Part shown: in pieces, positions 7,218 through 16,498 of the stretch
How positions within the stretch are numbered: position 1 is the stretch's first letter
Layout: each line of letters opens with the position of its first letter
DNA from: Verrucomicrobiota bacterium
GTDB lineage: Bacteria > Verrucomicrobiota > Verrucomicrobiia > Opitutales > Opitutaceae
Reading direction: 5' to 3'
DNA length: 64,000 bases
NCBI GenBank assembly: GCA_947471035.1
Contig: CANIWJ010000001.1
Span: 46,439-110,438 of the forward strand
Notes under the pieces: model-generated
What the model was told of the DNA's origin: nothing
The model's input: only the letters and a program-made list of their open reading frames with translations
The model's database searches: none
Program-made: the position numbers and the translations under genes

Positions 7218-9386
7218 TTAATCTAATTGTGGGACGTGTCGAACCACGATTCTAGGGTTTTCAAAATATGCCCAGTCTGATGTATGATCTGCCTTTTTGG
7301 AAACTCTAAATATGACGTCAACTACTGCTCCGCGGTAGTTAGCTAGAGGAATATTTAGCATAAATGGCTTGGCGTTTATGAGTTCCTGAAAGGCCACTTC
7401 TTCGCCGTTGATCAATACTGAAAACGCTACACCATCACCTGCGATGCCAGTGTATTTTATTCCTGTATTTAGCACTGCGTCTATACGGGTTGGTATATTG
7501 GTGTAGTGAATACTCGCCCATTCAAATTCAGGGGCGTGCAGGTATATACTCCCTTGTTTTTTTGATATATCGGGGTCAAGAAGATTATGAGTTGTGGCGT
7601 CCTTTATGTGATCAGTAAAACTGTAGATCGGGGTGTCGTATCGAATGTAATCAGTTGCCGCAGGAAGAAGGCTTGCGTCGGCTGTTGAAACAATTACGTG
7701 TCTCTGTGTGTATTCATCTAGCCAATCGTTCGGCACAACGATTAATTCGATGGGGAGTTTATTATCTTCAATATAGTCCCTGAGTTGAGCATATGAAGTT
7801 GTCGGATATACTGACGGATCAAATTCTTTTGTAAAGCTAACCGGGGAGGCGCGATAGAATTTTGCATGAGTGTAACAAGCCAGGTGTGGGGAATCTGCAA
7901 TTGTAGGGTGGACAAAAACGTATCCATCCTTCGGCTTGTGATCGTCAATTATTGCTGCCCATTTTTTTACATTACTATCTATAGAATAGGAATTTACCTG
8001 CTGTAGTGGCAGCGATATTAGTGTTCCTTTGTAGATACCCGTCACCACTCCGGAGGAAATAGCCAAGATGGTAATATATGAGATGATGCGCCAATATGAT
8101 TTTTTTTCAGATATAGCTTTGCAATAATACTTTAATCCAATCGCTGCGGATATAACTAGTGCTGGAAAGGAGTAAACTATAAATCTATATGGATGGTTGT
8201 TGTATCCGAGTAAGTCGTTATTAACCATAGCTGCTGAACATATCAGCAACACTACAGCTGACTTTTGAGAAAAGTCTCGGATGCGTGTTGTGAATAGTAG
8301 TAATGCAGCGATAATTAGCGGCCAAAACGCCTCAATTTGTATTAACAGAGGTATCGACAGGTCAGTTGCTCGCACCCTGTTATCATAACTCATTGAGTTT
8401 AAATTTGCGTCAGCTAAAACTTTTAGATTAAAAACAATCAATACTGCAGGCACAGACAGCGGGACTAGGAGTGTCGCAATGCGCCAAAGATTACGCTCAA
8501 TGATTGTGTAGCCCACGAAAACGATAACGCCAACTAGCGCCAGCAAGCTGAGGGGCGGGCGCATCGAATACATTAATCCGATGATAGCCCACAAAATAAG
8601 TGCTGTAATAAGTAACGCCCATACTTTTTTAAGTTTTGATTGGGCACCTGCTGTCTTTACATGGTCGTCATATGCATATGTTAGGCATAGCATTGCCATA
8701 GTAACAATAAAAAATAGGGCGGAAAGATAATGTATTGCATAGCATGCAGTCAGTGAGAGCAGCGATAGTATTAATGTGCCTTTGCTTGGATTTGAGATAT
8801 TTTTTTCATGCGCCTTAATAAATGCAAATAGTCCGATATAACCAAAGACGGTTGAGGCCACATCAGTATATAATCCTAATGTGCCTCGATAAAATGCGAG
8901 GATCACGGCATGCGCTCCGAAACCAGCTTCAGGGTATGCTGCTATTAATGGATGGAACGAGAAGACTGTAATACATACACACAGTGCCCACCATTTGTTT
9001 TTAATCAGGGTATATGAGCAACTGATGATTCCGGCGGCAAGGAAAGGTATGAGTAGTAAGTAAAGAAAATTTGCAATTGCCCATGGGTGTAGCCCAGTCA
9101 AATTTGATATTGCACCAAGAAACCACGACCATGTAAATTGATAGAAAATGGGGGTAGTATGGTTAAATGGGTCGAGATGATTAATCCCTTGGTTGCTGGC
9201 GGCGAATGCCATCGCGAAATTTATATACCGATCGTCCTGAAATTCGCCATTCTCAAAATTAAGACTTTTAAAACGTATTATTGCATTGGCTATGTGACCT
9301 ATTGACAGGTAACTACATGAAATTACCACTAATGACGCGGTTATAGCGTAAATCCATTTTGATGTGGCTTCAAATATTATTTTCAT
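7218..9386 (-). CDS. Large multi-pass membrane protein, GT-C glycosyltransferase-like, unrecognised
   Basis: 722 residues. The first 460 or so contain about a dozen hydrophobic helices. Residues 465-722 form a mostly soluble tail that ends in a beta-rich region with DWAYFENPRIVV. An early acidic pair (FQDDRYINFA near residue 50) lies in the first large loop after one helix, which is where GT-C enzymes such as ArnT and dolichol-P-mannose transferases carry their catalytic acidic residues. GT-C enzymes use polyprenyl-phosphate sugars on the periplasmic side, which would fit the GtrB-like and GtrA genes in this cluster. I cannot name the family. The gene is strikingly AT-rich compared with rfbFGH beside it, a sign of separate origin. 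A similar C-terminal motif occurs in the small protein at 14420-14659. Confidence 0.6.
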   Translation of the reverse strand: MKIIFEATSKWIYAITASLVVISCSYLSIGHIANAIIRFKSLNFENGEFQDDRYINFAMAFAASNQGINHLDPFNHTTPIFYQFTWSWFLGAISNLTGLHPWAIANFLYLLLIPFLAAGIISCSYTLIKNKWWALCVCITVFSFHPLIAAYPEAGFGAHAVILAFYRGTLGLYTDVASTVFGYIGLFAFIKAHEKNISNPSKGTLILSLLSLTACYAIHYLSALFFIVTMAMLCLTYAYDDHVKTAGAQSKLKKVWALLITALILWAIIGLMYSMRPPLSLLALVGVIVFVGYTIIERNLWRIATLLVPLSVPAVLIVFNLKVLADANLNSMSYDNRVRATDLSIPLLIQIEAFWPLIIAALLLFTTRIRDFSQKSAVVLLICSAAMVNNDLLGYNNHPYRFIVYSFPALVISAAIGLKYYCKAISEKKSYWRIISYITILAISSGVVTGIYKGTLISLPLQQVNSYSIDSNVKKWAAIIDDHKPKDGYVFVHPTIADSPHLACYTHAKFYRASPVSFTKEFDPSVYPTTSYAQLRDYIEDNKLPIELIVVPNDWLDEYTQRHVIVSTADASLLPAATDYIRYDTPIYSFTDHIKDATTHNLLDPDISKKQGSIYLHAPEFEWASIHYTNIPTRIDAVLNTGIKYTGIAGDGVAFSVLINGEEVAFQELINAKPFMLNIPLANYRGAVVDVIFRVSKKADHTSDWAYFENPRIVVRHVPQLD

Positions 9387-9454
9387 TTTAAAATATTTAT
9401 TTACACTTACTTCTTTTAGAGTAAAACTTTTGACATTAGCAGCTAATGGAGACT

Positions 9455-10411
9455 TTACTGCTTGTCTTTACTGTTGCTGCTAGCGGTTATCTTCTTAATG
9501 ACATATTGGGGAGAGCCGTTTATGGTAAGTAATGCCCTACCTAGGTATTCTCCGACCATGCCGATCGCAAGTAACTGCAGGCCACCTATAACTAATAACG
9601 TAACAATTATAGACGACCAACCGGAAGGCAGGTTGTCATTCATTATTCTTTGTATTATGAGAAAGATCGCGTAGGCGAATCCAAGCCCGGCGGTTATGAA
9701 GCCCGCAAATGAAGTAAGTCGAAGGGGGTAGATGGAAAAGTTGGTCGCCATCTTCATCCAAAGGGAAATGGATTTTTTTAGCGAGTATCCGCTGTCGCCA
9801 GCATACCTATCATGATGGGCCACATCTACCGATCCGACATTAGTGGTAACAGTGAGTATCAATCCATCTAAATATACAAAGGGACCTTTGTAACGAAGAA
9901 CGGCATCCTTGATCTCGGATCGCATGGCACGAAATGGAGAAAGATAAAGCCCCTTTGGTTTTTTGAGCAGAAGCTGAGCTGCCTTATCGTTTAGCTTGCT
10001 GCCCAGCACTTTCCATAATGCGTGATTTCGATTTTTGAAATGGGCAAATACTATGTCGTGGCCTTCATCTAGTTTATTCAAGAGCAGCGGAATGTCAGAT
10101 GGATTGTGCTGCAGGTCGTCGTCCATGGTGACTATCACCTGGCCCAAAGCGCACCCCAAGCCCGCCATGATTGCATTATGTTGCCCAACGTTCTTACGCA
10201 GAAGGACGCCGCGGATGGATGAATACTTGAGTGACGCCTCTTCAATGGCCTGCCAGCTCTTGTCTGGTGAGTTATCGCACACCAATATAATTTCAAAGGA
10301 CCGACCGGTGCTTTCTATCGTTTCGGTCAAAAGTTCGGAGAGTTTTGGTATTACGCCTGCACTCCCATACACAGGAATTACCACGGATACTTGTGGGGTG
10401 TTATTGGCCAT
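9455..10411 (-). CDS. GT2 polyprenyl-phosphate glycosyltransferase, GtrB/ArnC-like
   Basis: About 318 residues. The GT2 domain starts VSVVIPVYGSAGVIPKL and has the metal-binding acidic motif VTMDDDLQHNP, RKNVGQHNA, and SPFRAMRSEIKDAVLRY. Two C-terminal membrane helices follow (LTSFAGFITAGLGFAYAIF and IIVTLLVIGGLQLLAIGMV, then GEYLGR). This domain order is that of GtrB, ArnC and DPM1-like enzymes, which load a sugar onto undecaprenyl phosphate at the cytoplasmic face. The loaded lipid could supply the GT-C-like proteins at 7218 or 11973, with GtrA at 1809 helping translocation. An ATG at 10438 would lengthen it by nine residues but overlap the preceding gene by 38 bp. Confidence 0.88.
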   Translation of the reverse strand: MANNTPQVSVVIPVYGSAGVIPKLSELLTETIESTGRSFEIILVCDNSPDKSWQAIEEASLKYSSIRGVLLRKNVGQHNAIMAGLGCALGQVIVTMDDDLQHNPSDIPLLLNKLDEGHDIVFAHFKNRNHALWKVLGSKLNDKAAQLLLKKPKGLYLSPFRAMRSEIKDAVLRYKGPFVYLDGLILTVTTNVGSVDVAHHDRYAGDSGYSLKKSISLWMKMATNFSIYPLRLTSFAGFITAGLGFAYAIFLIIQRIMNDNLPSGWSSIIVTLLVIGGLQLLAIGMVGEYLGRALLTINGSPQYVIKKITASSNSKDKQ

Positions 10412-11084
10412 AATATTTTTGGATGCAGCGTTTTGCATAGGATGACTTAAGGTCTAAATTTAAACAGGAGGCAGCCAATAGGCATTGTTCGACATCGATG
10501 TCATAGTTGCCGCCTGAGTCCACAAGTGCGTATTTTGATTTTTTTCCAAGCACATCTTCGAATATACGTACCAGTTCTAGGCTGCTGACAGGATCGGCCG
10601 AGGCGATGTTGATGGGTTTGGTGGGAGAGGTTATGGTTCCGCAAAAATGGTCCGCAATTTTTACAACATGTTCTACATCAATAAGATTTCTGCGAGCTTG
10701 GCTCCACACAGAGAAAGATTCTTCTCGGCTTATTTTGTTGAATAGAAAGTTCGTGAGGAGTTTTAAATTAGAGCTTTTACCTACAACTTGAGCCAAACGC
10801 AGGATCAGTGTATCTGATCTTTGGCCCAGCAACTTTTCCATCGCGAGTTTATGGACTACATAGGGGTTGTCGGTTTTGGTGGGATCCAGAACTGAGCAAC
10901 TCGAGAAATAGACAATGCGTGTATTTTTACTGAGGCAGTCACGGATGAGTTTCTCCTCTCGTAGGAACTCAGCCGGCGATTTTTCTGCGGAATCTGACAC
11001 TCCCGCAGCCAAGTATATAATGTTGCCATTGGGTATATCGTGTCGCTTAAGCGCGGTAGCCAGAAGGCCGTTTCCTATAATCAT
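10401..11084 (-). CDS. NAD-dependent epimerase/dehydratase-family protein (SDR)
   Basis: About 227 residues starting MIIGNGLLATALKRHDIP, a GxGxxA-type nucleotide site. Other SDR landmarks are IIYLAAGVSDS, VYFSSCSVLDP, the Tyr-Lys pair in NPYVVHKLAMEKLL, LRLAQVVGKSSNLKLL and NLIDVEHVVKIADHF. It is shorter than most sugar epimerases (300 or more) but keeps the catalytic set. It is likely a second NDP-sugar reductase or epimerase of the cluster; it could equally provide the 4-ketoreductase step of the CDP-dideoxyhexose route. The ATG at 11084 puts the Rossmann motif at the N-terminus, 10 bp after the preceding GT2 stop. The longer start at 11126 would overlap that gene. Confidence 0.75.
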   Translation of the reverse strand: MIIGNGLLATALKRHDIPNGNIIYLAAGVSDSAEKSPAEFLREEKLIRDCLSKNTRIVYFSSCSVLDPTKTDNPYVVHKLAMEKLLGQRSDTLILRLAQVVGKSSNLKLLTNFLFNKISREESFSVWSQARRNLIDVEHVVKIADHFCGTITSPTKPINIASADPVSSLELVRIFEDVLGKKSKYALVDSGGNYDIDVEQCLLAASCLNLDLKSSYAKRCIQKYYGQ

Positions 11085-11094
11085 GATGCGAGAA

Positions 11095-11958
11095 TCAGCT
11101 CTTGGCAATGGACTGCCGATGGCCACGGGCCAACAGATAGTTTATAACCATACTGCGGGCCCAGCCGGTAAATCTTGCGCCCAATACAAGCCATCTCTTG
11201 CGCAGGTTAGACAGATGGAAGTCGCCGGCATATAGTTCGAGAAAGCGTATATATTCGGCGGTGAATAAATCTCGGCTCCGACGGGTGGTTCCATTACCAT
11301 GAATACGGAATTCGTAAAGGGGCTGCGCGATAAAGCGCGCCGGCGCTTGTTTCATAATGCGGAACCAAAATTCTATATCCGTGTAATACTTGAACGAGCC
11401 ATCGTAAGCGCCGACCAGAGAAACAAGCTCACGCTTGAACAATCCGCCGCCGGGTTCGCCAAACAAATTTTTACCGTATGCCGTAAGGCATTTGCGTCCA
11501 TGGATTACGTAGTTGATTTCCTGATCGGCAAACGCTATACGAGAAAAAAACATGCGTCCGGTCGCATCGATGATGGTTTTGCCGCTTAGGGCTAACCCGC
11601 AGTTGGAATGTTTCTCTAGCGCTTCGGCTTGAAGCTGCAAACAATCGGGTCGGAGGTTGTCGTCACAGGGCAACACCTTAATGTATTTGCCGGTGGCCTG
11701 CTCCATGGTCCGATTCCAATTTTCGGCCATGCCGCAGACCTCGGTATAAGGGATGACGCGGATGTTTTTGTGGCTATTTTTAGCGGCCAAGTCCCGCGCC
11801 ACGGTCAAACTTTCGTCTGTGGAGCCGTTATCACAAATTATCAACTCCCAGTTTTGGTATGTCTGATTAATGACGGATTCTATGGCTTGCTGGATATAGG
11901 GCATGCCATTGCGCACTGGCATACAGACGGAAACCATGATTTGAGATGATGCGGACAT
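11095..11958 (-). CDS. GT2 glycosyltransferase (GT-A fold)
   Basis: 287 residues. The N-terminal GT-A domain shows VSVCMPVRNGMPYIQQAIES, SVINQTYQNWELIICDNGST and the DXD-like VLPCDDNLRPD. The acceptor side shows GEPGGGLFKRELV and YYTDIEFWFRI with the ED-type catalytic Asp (TDIEFW). It has no membrane segments, so it should work at the cytoplasmic membrane face, adding one sugar of the repeat unit. It sits between a membrane protein gene and the SDR gene with only short gaps. Donor specificity cannot be inferred. Confidence 0.9.
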   Translation of the reverse strand: MSASSQIMVSVCMPVRNGMPYIQQAIESVINQTYQNWELIICDNGSTDESLTVARDLAAKNSHKNIRVIPYTEVCGMAENWNRTMEQATGKYIKVLPCDDNLRPDCLQLQAEALEKHSNCGLALSGKTIIDATGRMFFSRIAFADQEINYVIHGRKCLTAYGKNLFGEPGGGLFKRELVSLVGAYDGSFKYYTDIEFWFRIMKQAPARFIAQPLYEFRIHGNGTTRRSRDLFTAEYIRFLELYAGDFHLSNLRKRWLVLGARFTGWARSMVINYLLARGHRQSIAKS

Positions 11959-11972
11959 TAGTATAAATTAAT

Positions 11973-14423
11973 TTAGTTGGTTTGCAGGTTAATAACCCGG
12001 AACAGCAGCGACCGGCTATCGCCTTTCGGGATGGTTGCTTGCGCGTTGCTGGAGAAGACTAAAATAGCGAAGCCAGGCTTGGCCTTGAACTCTAATTTGG
12101 TGCGCCCGCCGGGTTTTAATTCTACCTCCCGAGATTCGCCCGCGTAGTTTATTTTCATAACTTGCTCATTAATGCCTTCTATTTGAAAACTTAACACGCT
12201 GCTGCTGAAGGGGGCGTGTATTTCCAATGTAGAGTCCTTGCTGGCGCACCACCGGTAAGTGTCCGTACCGTTGATTTCTTGCTCGTACCAGTTTGTCGGA
12301 TAAAATACAGCCGCTCTATTGGTAGCGAATGCAGTTACGTTGAAGTTATATAGTGCGTAAGCCAGATGGCGTTCATCACCGGGGACGCGCGCTGGCGGCG
12401 CGTCAGTAAATAGTTTTAGGAGATTAACGCCCTTCTGCGCTAGTACATGCAATGCAAGGGTCTGTCGGCTTCCCGGCTGCAGATCTATAGCGTGTATTTG
12501 TTTGCCGTTAAGCTGTAACTTTATGTTTCGATTTACCAGGCTCTGAAGGCTCATGGAGAGTTCAATAGGACCCTCGTTTGTGATTTGAAACCGTAGCTCA
12601 GCGGTTGAGCCGTCGCTCCAAGCCCAGCTATCGTCTCCGGCCTTCTCTTCGGGATACCAGCCTCGCGAGTAACCGGTTGGTAGGATTGGCAATTCCGGCG
12701 TTTTAGATGGCTTGAAAGTATAGATTATCCAATCGTTGATCGCGTGCCGAGGTAGGGATAGGGCTTGGAGTTCTTGGTCCAGTTGGGCTCCCTCATCTTC
12801 AAAACCTAGCTTATTTATCATCAACGCCGAGAATCCGTATGTGGATAGCGCGGATATGAGCTTTTCGGGAGGTAATTTGGCAGTGTCTTTAAGCCACTTG
12901 TCCGTTTCACGGCCTTTGTTATTACCGTAACTAAACCGCAGGTTGCTGGATGCCAAATAGGGTCGCAGCAGTTCGTAGTCGTGCAGTTGGTTAATAGGTG
13001 GGCTTTCAGGGCTTTCCATCACCGGTAGCTGAAAAACCGCAGACTGTGCCGGAAGCAGTCCTTCTAGTAAGGATGAAACTTCTTTGTCGCTCTCGACCGT
13101 GGCGCGGGTCTGTTCTTTCACTTCAGGCAGACGAAGGACCTTGGGATATTGGTCTAGCAGGCATATTGGAATCAACAGCCATAAAGCTATCGTCGCCACC
13201 CGGCGGAAACGTCCAAGCCGGTTTACACGCACAGCTATAAACAACAAAGCAAGCGTTAGTATGAGGATTGAGAACCGCGTTGTCGCTCTAAACGCGTAAA
13301 ATCGGGTAAAGTAGGCAAAGATAATGTTTATACCGCCCAGGCACGAGAAGAGCAGGATCCAGACTGTGGCCCAAAAATACCCGCTTGGACACTGATTCCT
13401 CGCTGCCGAGATAGTCGCTGACGTTATAATCCAGACCAAGCCTAACACACCTATGAATCCAATGTAGGGTGAATAAGGCTCACTATTTAACATGCGTTCC
13501 GTGTAGTATTGAGCGGTAAGATCGCCAATCAGGGGGACTTTTTGAGGCGGGAGCAGCATCTCAAGTGGCTTAAGACTGTATATCTCCATGCCCTGATAAT
13601 TGCGCTGGGTGGCACCAAGGTTTGGTCCGTATTCCCGTGCGTAGGAGAAGGTATCCATATTCATCGCTGTGAACCCGCAGATCACCACCAACAGCATGCC
13701 TGTAAAGGGCAGTAGGTTGCGCAATTCCTTCTCCCGGATAGTTGAGGCAAATGAAGCCATCGCCCAAAACTGAACCAGGATAAAGGTGTAATAGATATTT
13801 GATATGGACGTGATAACAGCGATCAGCAGCAGGAACACCCAATCGAATCGACCTAGCCCTTTTCCTTGTCGAAACAGGATTATAGAGGCGACTATTCCCA
13901 ACGGCAGATGCCAAAGGAAGCTGAAGCCTAGATGCCCTAAGCCCTTAATGGCGAGATAGGTATTACCTGAATATATAATAGCCAGAGGGAGGCTGATCGA
14001 GTCACTGACGCTGAGGCGACGGCAGGCGGCGAACAAGCCTATGCCTGCGAGTATGTGGGCCAGGCAGACTGTCAGATTGCTGGCTGCCATGAGACCGAAA
14101 AACTTAGATAGCTGACCGCCAGTCCAGAAAGTGTATTCTTCGGTGATGGGGAAGTCGTTGTAATTGGCCCCGAACGGTGCCCCCAGCCGGCTGGCGTTGT
14201 CTTGTCCCCAAAGTTGTAGGTCGCCCTCTTGGCCCATTTTCATCAACGCAAGCACTGCGAGGTGATCCCCATGATAACCTTGGGGGGTTTTCCAGTCTGC
14301 TCGTTTCCAGCAATTGTTAGCCCAACACCAACTCAGCCCTATAGCTACGGCGAGTCCGAGATAGAGCGCTATCGAACGAAGCAGAAGAGATTTAGATGAG
14401 GCTGAAGAAACGGCGACGTTCAT
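11973..14423 (-). CDS. Large multi-pass membrane protein with C-terminal soluble region, GT-C/YfhO-like, unrecognised
   Basis: 816 residues. The first 430 or so hold about a dozen hydrophobic helices with short loops (for example LYLGLAVAIGLSWCWANNCW and FVFLIAL-like segments). The rest is soluble and beta-rich, ending in two related stretches that each contain a WYPEEK- or NWYEQE-like aromatic pair and an ELKPGGRTKL-type strand. The two stretches look like a duplicated beta-sandwich (about residues 590-690 and 710-810). The overall design resembles bacterial GT-C or YfhO-type proteins that modify surface glycans from the periplasmic side. I cannot assign a specific family. Its stop overlaps the downstream spacing normally, and its start overlaps the small 79-residue gene by 4 bp (ATGA). 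Confidence 0.6.
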   Translation of the reverse strand: MNVAVSSASSKSLLLRSIALYLGLAVAIGLSWCWANNCWKRADWKTPQGYHGDHLAVLALMKMGQEGDLQLWGQDNASRLGAPFGANYNDFPITEEYTFWTGGQLSKFFGLMAASNLTVCLAHILAGIGLFAACRRLSVSDSISLPLAIIYSGNTYLAIKGLGHLGFSFLWHLPLGIVASIILFRQGKGLGRFDWVFLLLIAVITSISNIYYTFILVQFWAMASFASTIREKELRNLLPFTGMLLVVICGFTAMNMDTFSYAREYGPNLGATQRNYQGMEIYSLKPLEMLLPPQKVPLIGDLTAQYYTERMLNSEPYSPYIGFIGVLGLVWIITSATISAARNQCPSGYFWATVWILLFSCLGGINIIFAYFTRFYAFRATTRFSILILTLALLFIAVRVNRLGRFRRVATIALWLLIPICLLDQYPKVLRLPEVKEQTRATVESDKEVSSLLEGLLPAQSAVFQLPVMESPESPPINQLHDYELLRPYLASSNLRFSYGNNKGRETDKWLKDTAKLPPEKLISALSTYGFSALMINKLGFEDEGAQLDQELQALSLPRHAINDWIIYTFKPSKTPELPILPTGYSRGWYPEEKAGDDSWAWSDGSTAELRFQITNEGPIELSMSLQSLVNRNIKLQLNGKQIHAIDLQPGSRQTLALHVLAQKGVNLLKLFTDAPPARVPGDERHLAYALYNFNVTAFATNRAAVFYPTNWYEQEINGTDTYRWCASKDSTLEIHAPFSSSVLSFQIEGINEQVMKINYAGESREVELKPGGRTKLEFKAKPGFAILVFSSNAQATIPKGDSRSLLFRVINLQTN

Positions 14424-14659
14424 TTTTGAGCACGAAGGTTAACCAACGCGGGACGTTCGACGTAGGCCCAGTCGTAGGATTTCTTTTCCCCTTTGTTTAC
14501 TAATATTATCAAGCTGGAGCCGGAGAACGCGTGCCATGCGTCATCAGCATAGGCTATGTGCACGCCTGCCAACGGAGCGAGTGCGTGGACCCCCAGTAAG
14601 CCAAGCAGTAGCAGCGTGAGCAGTGTTTTTATTCTTAGCTTCAGCGGGTCTGGCCTCAT
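14420..14659 (-). CDS. Small 79-residue exported or membrane protein; possible remnant of a GT-C-like gene
   Basis: 79 residues with one strong hydrophobic segment (KTLLTLLLLGLLGVHALAPL, residues 11-30), so it is a signal peptide or single-helix protein. The C-terminus SYDWAYVERPALVNL closely resembles the C-terminus of the 722-residue protein at 7218-9386 (SDWAYFENPRIVV). The gene may therefore be a deletion remnant that joins an N-terminal segment to the last beta strands of a larger relative. It overlaps the 816-residue gene by 4 bp, so it is at least co-transcribed and likely translationally coupled. A real small partner protein is the alternative. Confidence 0.5.
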   Translation of the reverse strand: MRPDPLKLRIKTLLTLLLLGLLGVHALAPLAGVHIAYADDAWHAFSGSSLIILVNKGEKKSYDWAYVERPALVNLRAQK

Positions 14660-14674
14660 TAATATAGATTGGAG

Positions 14675-16492
14675 TTATGTTGATATACTAATCACTTGAA
14701 GCAGGCGCCGTGCACTTTCACCCCAAGTTTTGTAAATGAGACCGGTGGAGTCGGGTTGGTTGCCTTGGCCGTGCAGTTCGACCCACTGCGTCAGCGCAGT
14801 AGCTAAGCCGTCCGCGCTCGTGGTGTTGAAGTAATAGGCGTTTTCACCGGCTACTTCTCTGAAGATCGGGATGTCCCGGGCGATGATCGGCAGTTTGTGC
14901 ATGGCCGCCTCGATCAACGGTAACCCAAAGCCCTCGTCGATGGAAGCGGCGATCAAACAGGTCGAGGAGGCGTAGATTTTTTCGAGAAACTCGTCGCTGA
15001 CGTTGGAAGGCCAGAACAGCATCTGGTTGAGATGGGGGCTGTTTTGCAGCTCCTCGGCGAACTCCTCCATGTGCCAGCCTTGTTTGCCAACAATGATCAG
15101 GTTGAATTTATTGCCGGTTTTCCAAAGGAGCTCAAAGGCGCGCAGCACTTGTTGGTAGCCTTTGCGCGGCTCGACGGTTCCGACCATCACGAAGGTGGGG
15201 TGGGCCTCCCAGCGCTTTACCAGCTCGGCTATGTCGGGAGGCAGACCGTAGGTGGGGGCGGCATTTTTGAGGTCTGCCGCATTATGGGAATGGGCGATTT
15301 TGTAGGGCTTCCCTAGAAGTTGAGGCACATTTTGAGCGCGCCAGGCGGCGAATTTGTCGGCTACGGTTTTGGAAACGCAGACTGCGCCGGTGAAGTGCGA
15401 GATGATCGCGAGCCATTTGCTGTGCCCCTCATGGACGCCGGGTGGGAACCAGTCAGGGTTGGTCACGGGGAGCAGGTCGTGCACTAGGAACCAGACCTGC
15501 AAGCCGTGGAGGTGAAGGTAGCGCAAATAGGCCTCTTGCACCCGTGTAATGTGCACATCGAAGTCCACCACCATAAAAACGTCACCCGGGACAGGGGCGA
15601 TGGGGGTATTAATGGCGGTGGAGAGGGTATGATTAAAGAGGCGGGCGACATGGTCGCCGGCATGTTTGTAGCCGAGCTCGTAGTCGTTGGCGAAGACGGG
15701 CTGGATATCGTGGGTGGGCAGGGTGAGTTTGAGCAGTTCGCTGACTAGACCGCGGGTGACGCGCTCAATGCCGGTGCGGACGTCGCGCCGGACGATGCCG
15801 GAGATGTCGAGGTAAAGGATGGGTCTGCGAGCGGAGCGATGGTTGTTGGCGATGCTCCACGCGGCCTCGAGCATCAAGGAGCTCTCACATTTGGCGAGGT
15901 GGGCGCAGGTTTCGGCGAGTAGGGTTGCCGCGGCGGAGGATTGGAGCGCGTTGGAAACGGGGCGCGGGTGCAGCAAGGCGGCGAGAGCCTCTATCGACGC
16001 GTGACGCGACGGCAGCGTGTACTGGTGCGGGCGTCGGAGGGAGGATTGCAGCGGGCAAGTCTCCGTCGGGGTGTTGCCGCCAGACACCGACAAGAGATAA
16101 GCGGAGGTCTTTGCGTCGACGGGCAAATCCTCCTCGAAACTTTGATCGCAGGGTGTATCTTCGTGGATTGGATACAGGATGACGTCAGGCGCTTGGTGCG
16201 CCTGAAAGCAGTGGCGGATCCGACGATTAATGTCGTTCAGCTCGGGGTCGAGGGGATCTCCGGCAATCTGCCAACGGGTCAGGATAGCCGCAGGGGGCAG
16301 GAGGTCCGCGAAGGTTGTCCGGAGCAATGTAGCGGAGGCGGGCCGGGAGGCGTCGAGCGCGAGCAAGACGGGGGAGGTTTCAACGGCGTGCAAGGCCGTC
16401 ACCAGTCCACGCAGCTGGGCGAGCGCGGCATACACGGGGGCATCCGCAGGCTGGGTTTGCTGCCATAAGGAGAAATCAAGGAGGACTTTCAT
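14675..16492 (-). CDS. Glycosyltransferase family 4 with long N-terminal extension
   Basis: 605 residues. The first 210 or so are unlike a standard GT-B domain and I do not recognise them. From about residue 225 a GT4 enzyme begins (LYLDISGIVRRDVRTGIERV), continues with VWFLVHDLLPV and FVMVGTVEPRKGYQQVLRAF, and ends with DEGFGLPLIEAAMHKLPII (EX7E motif) and IPIFREVAGENAYYF. The GT4 half resembles mannosyl- and rhamnosyltransferases of ABC-dependent O-antigen clusters. Large two-part enzymes of this sort, placed next to a WbdD-like methyltransferase, often act as the O-antigen polymerising transferase, but that role is an inference. The gap to the methyltransferase gene is 6 bp. Confidence 0.85.
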   Translation of the reverse strand: MKVLLDFSLWQQTQPADAPVYAALAQLRGLVTALHAVETSPVLLALDASRPASATLLRTTFADLLPPAAILTRWQIAGDPLDPELNDINRRIRHCFQAHQAPDVILYPIHEDTPCDQSFEEDLPVDAKTSAYLLSVSGGNTPTETCPLQSSLRRPHQYTLPSRHASIEALAALLHPRPVSNALQSSAAATLLAETCAHLAKCESSLMLEAAWSIANNHRSARRPILYLDISGIVRRDVRTGIERVTRGLVSELLKLTLPTHDIQPVFANDYELGYKHAGDHVARLFNHTLSTAINTPIAPVPGDVFMVVDFDVHITRVQEAYLRYLHLHGLQVWFLVHDLLPVTNPDWFPPGVHEGHSKWLAIISHFTGAVCVSKTVADKFAAWRAQNVPQLLGKPYKIAHSHNAADLKNAAPTYGLPPDIAELVKRWEAHPTFVMVGTVEPRKGYQQVLRAFELLWKTGNKFNLIIVGKQGWHMEEFAEELQNSPHLNQMLFWPSNVSDEFLEKIYASSTCLIAASIDEGFGLPLIEAAMHKLPIIARDIPIFREVAGENAYYFNTTSADGLATALTQWVELHGQGNQPDSTGLIYKTWGESARRLLQVISIST

Positions 16493-16498
16493 GGCCCG

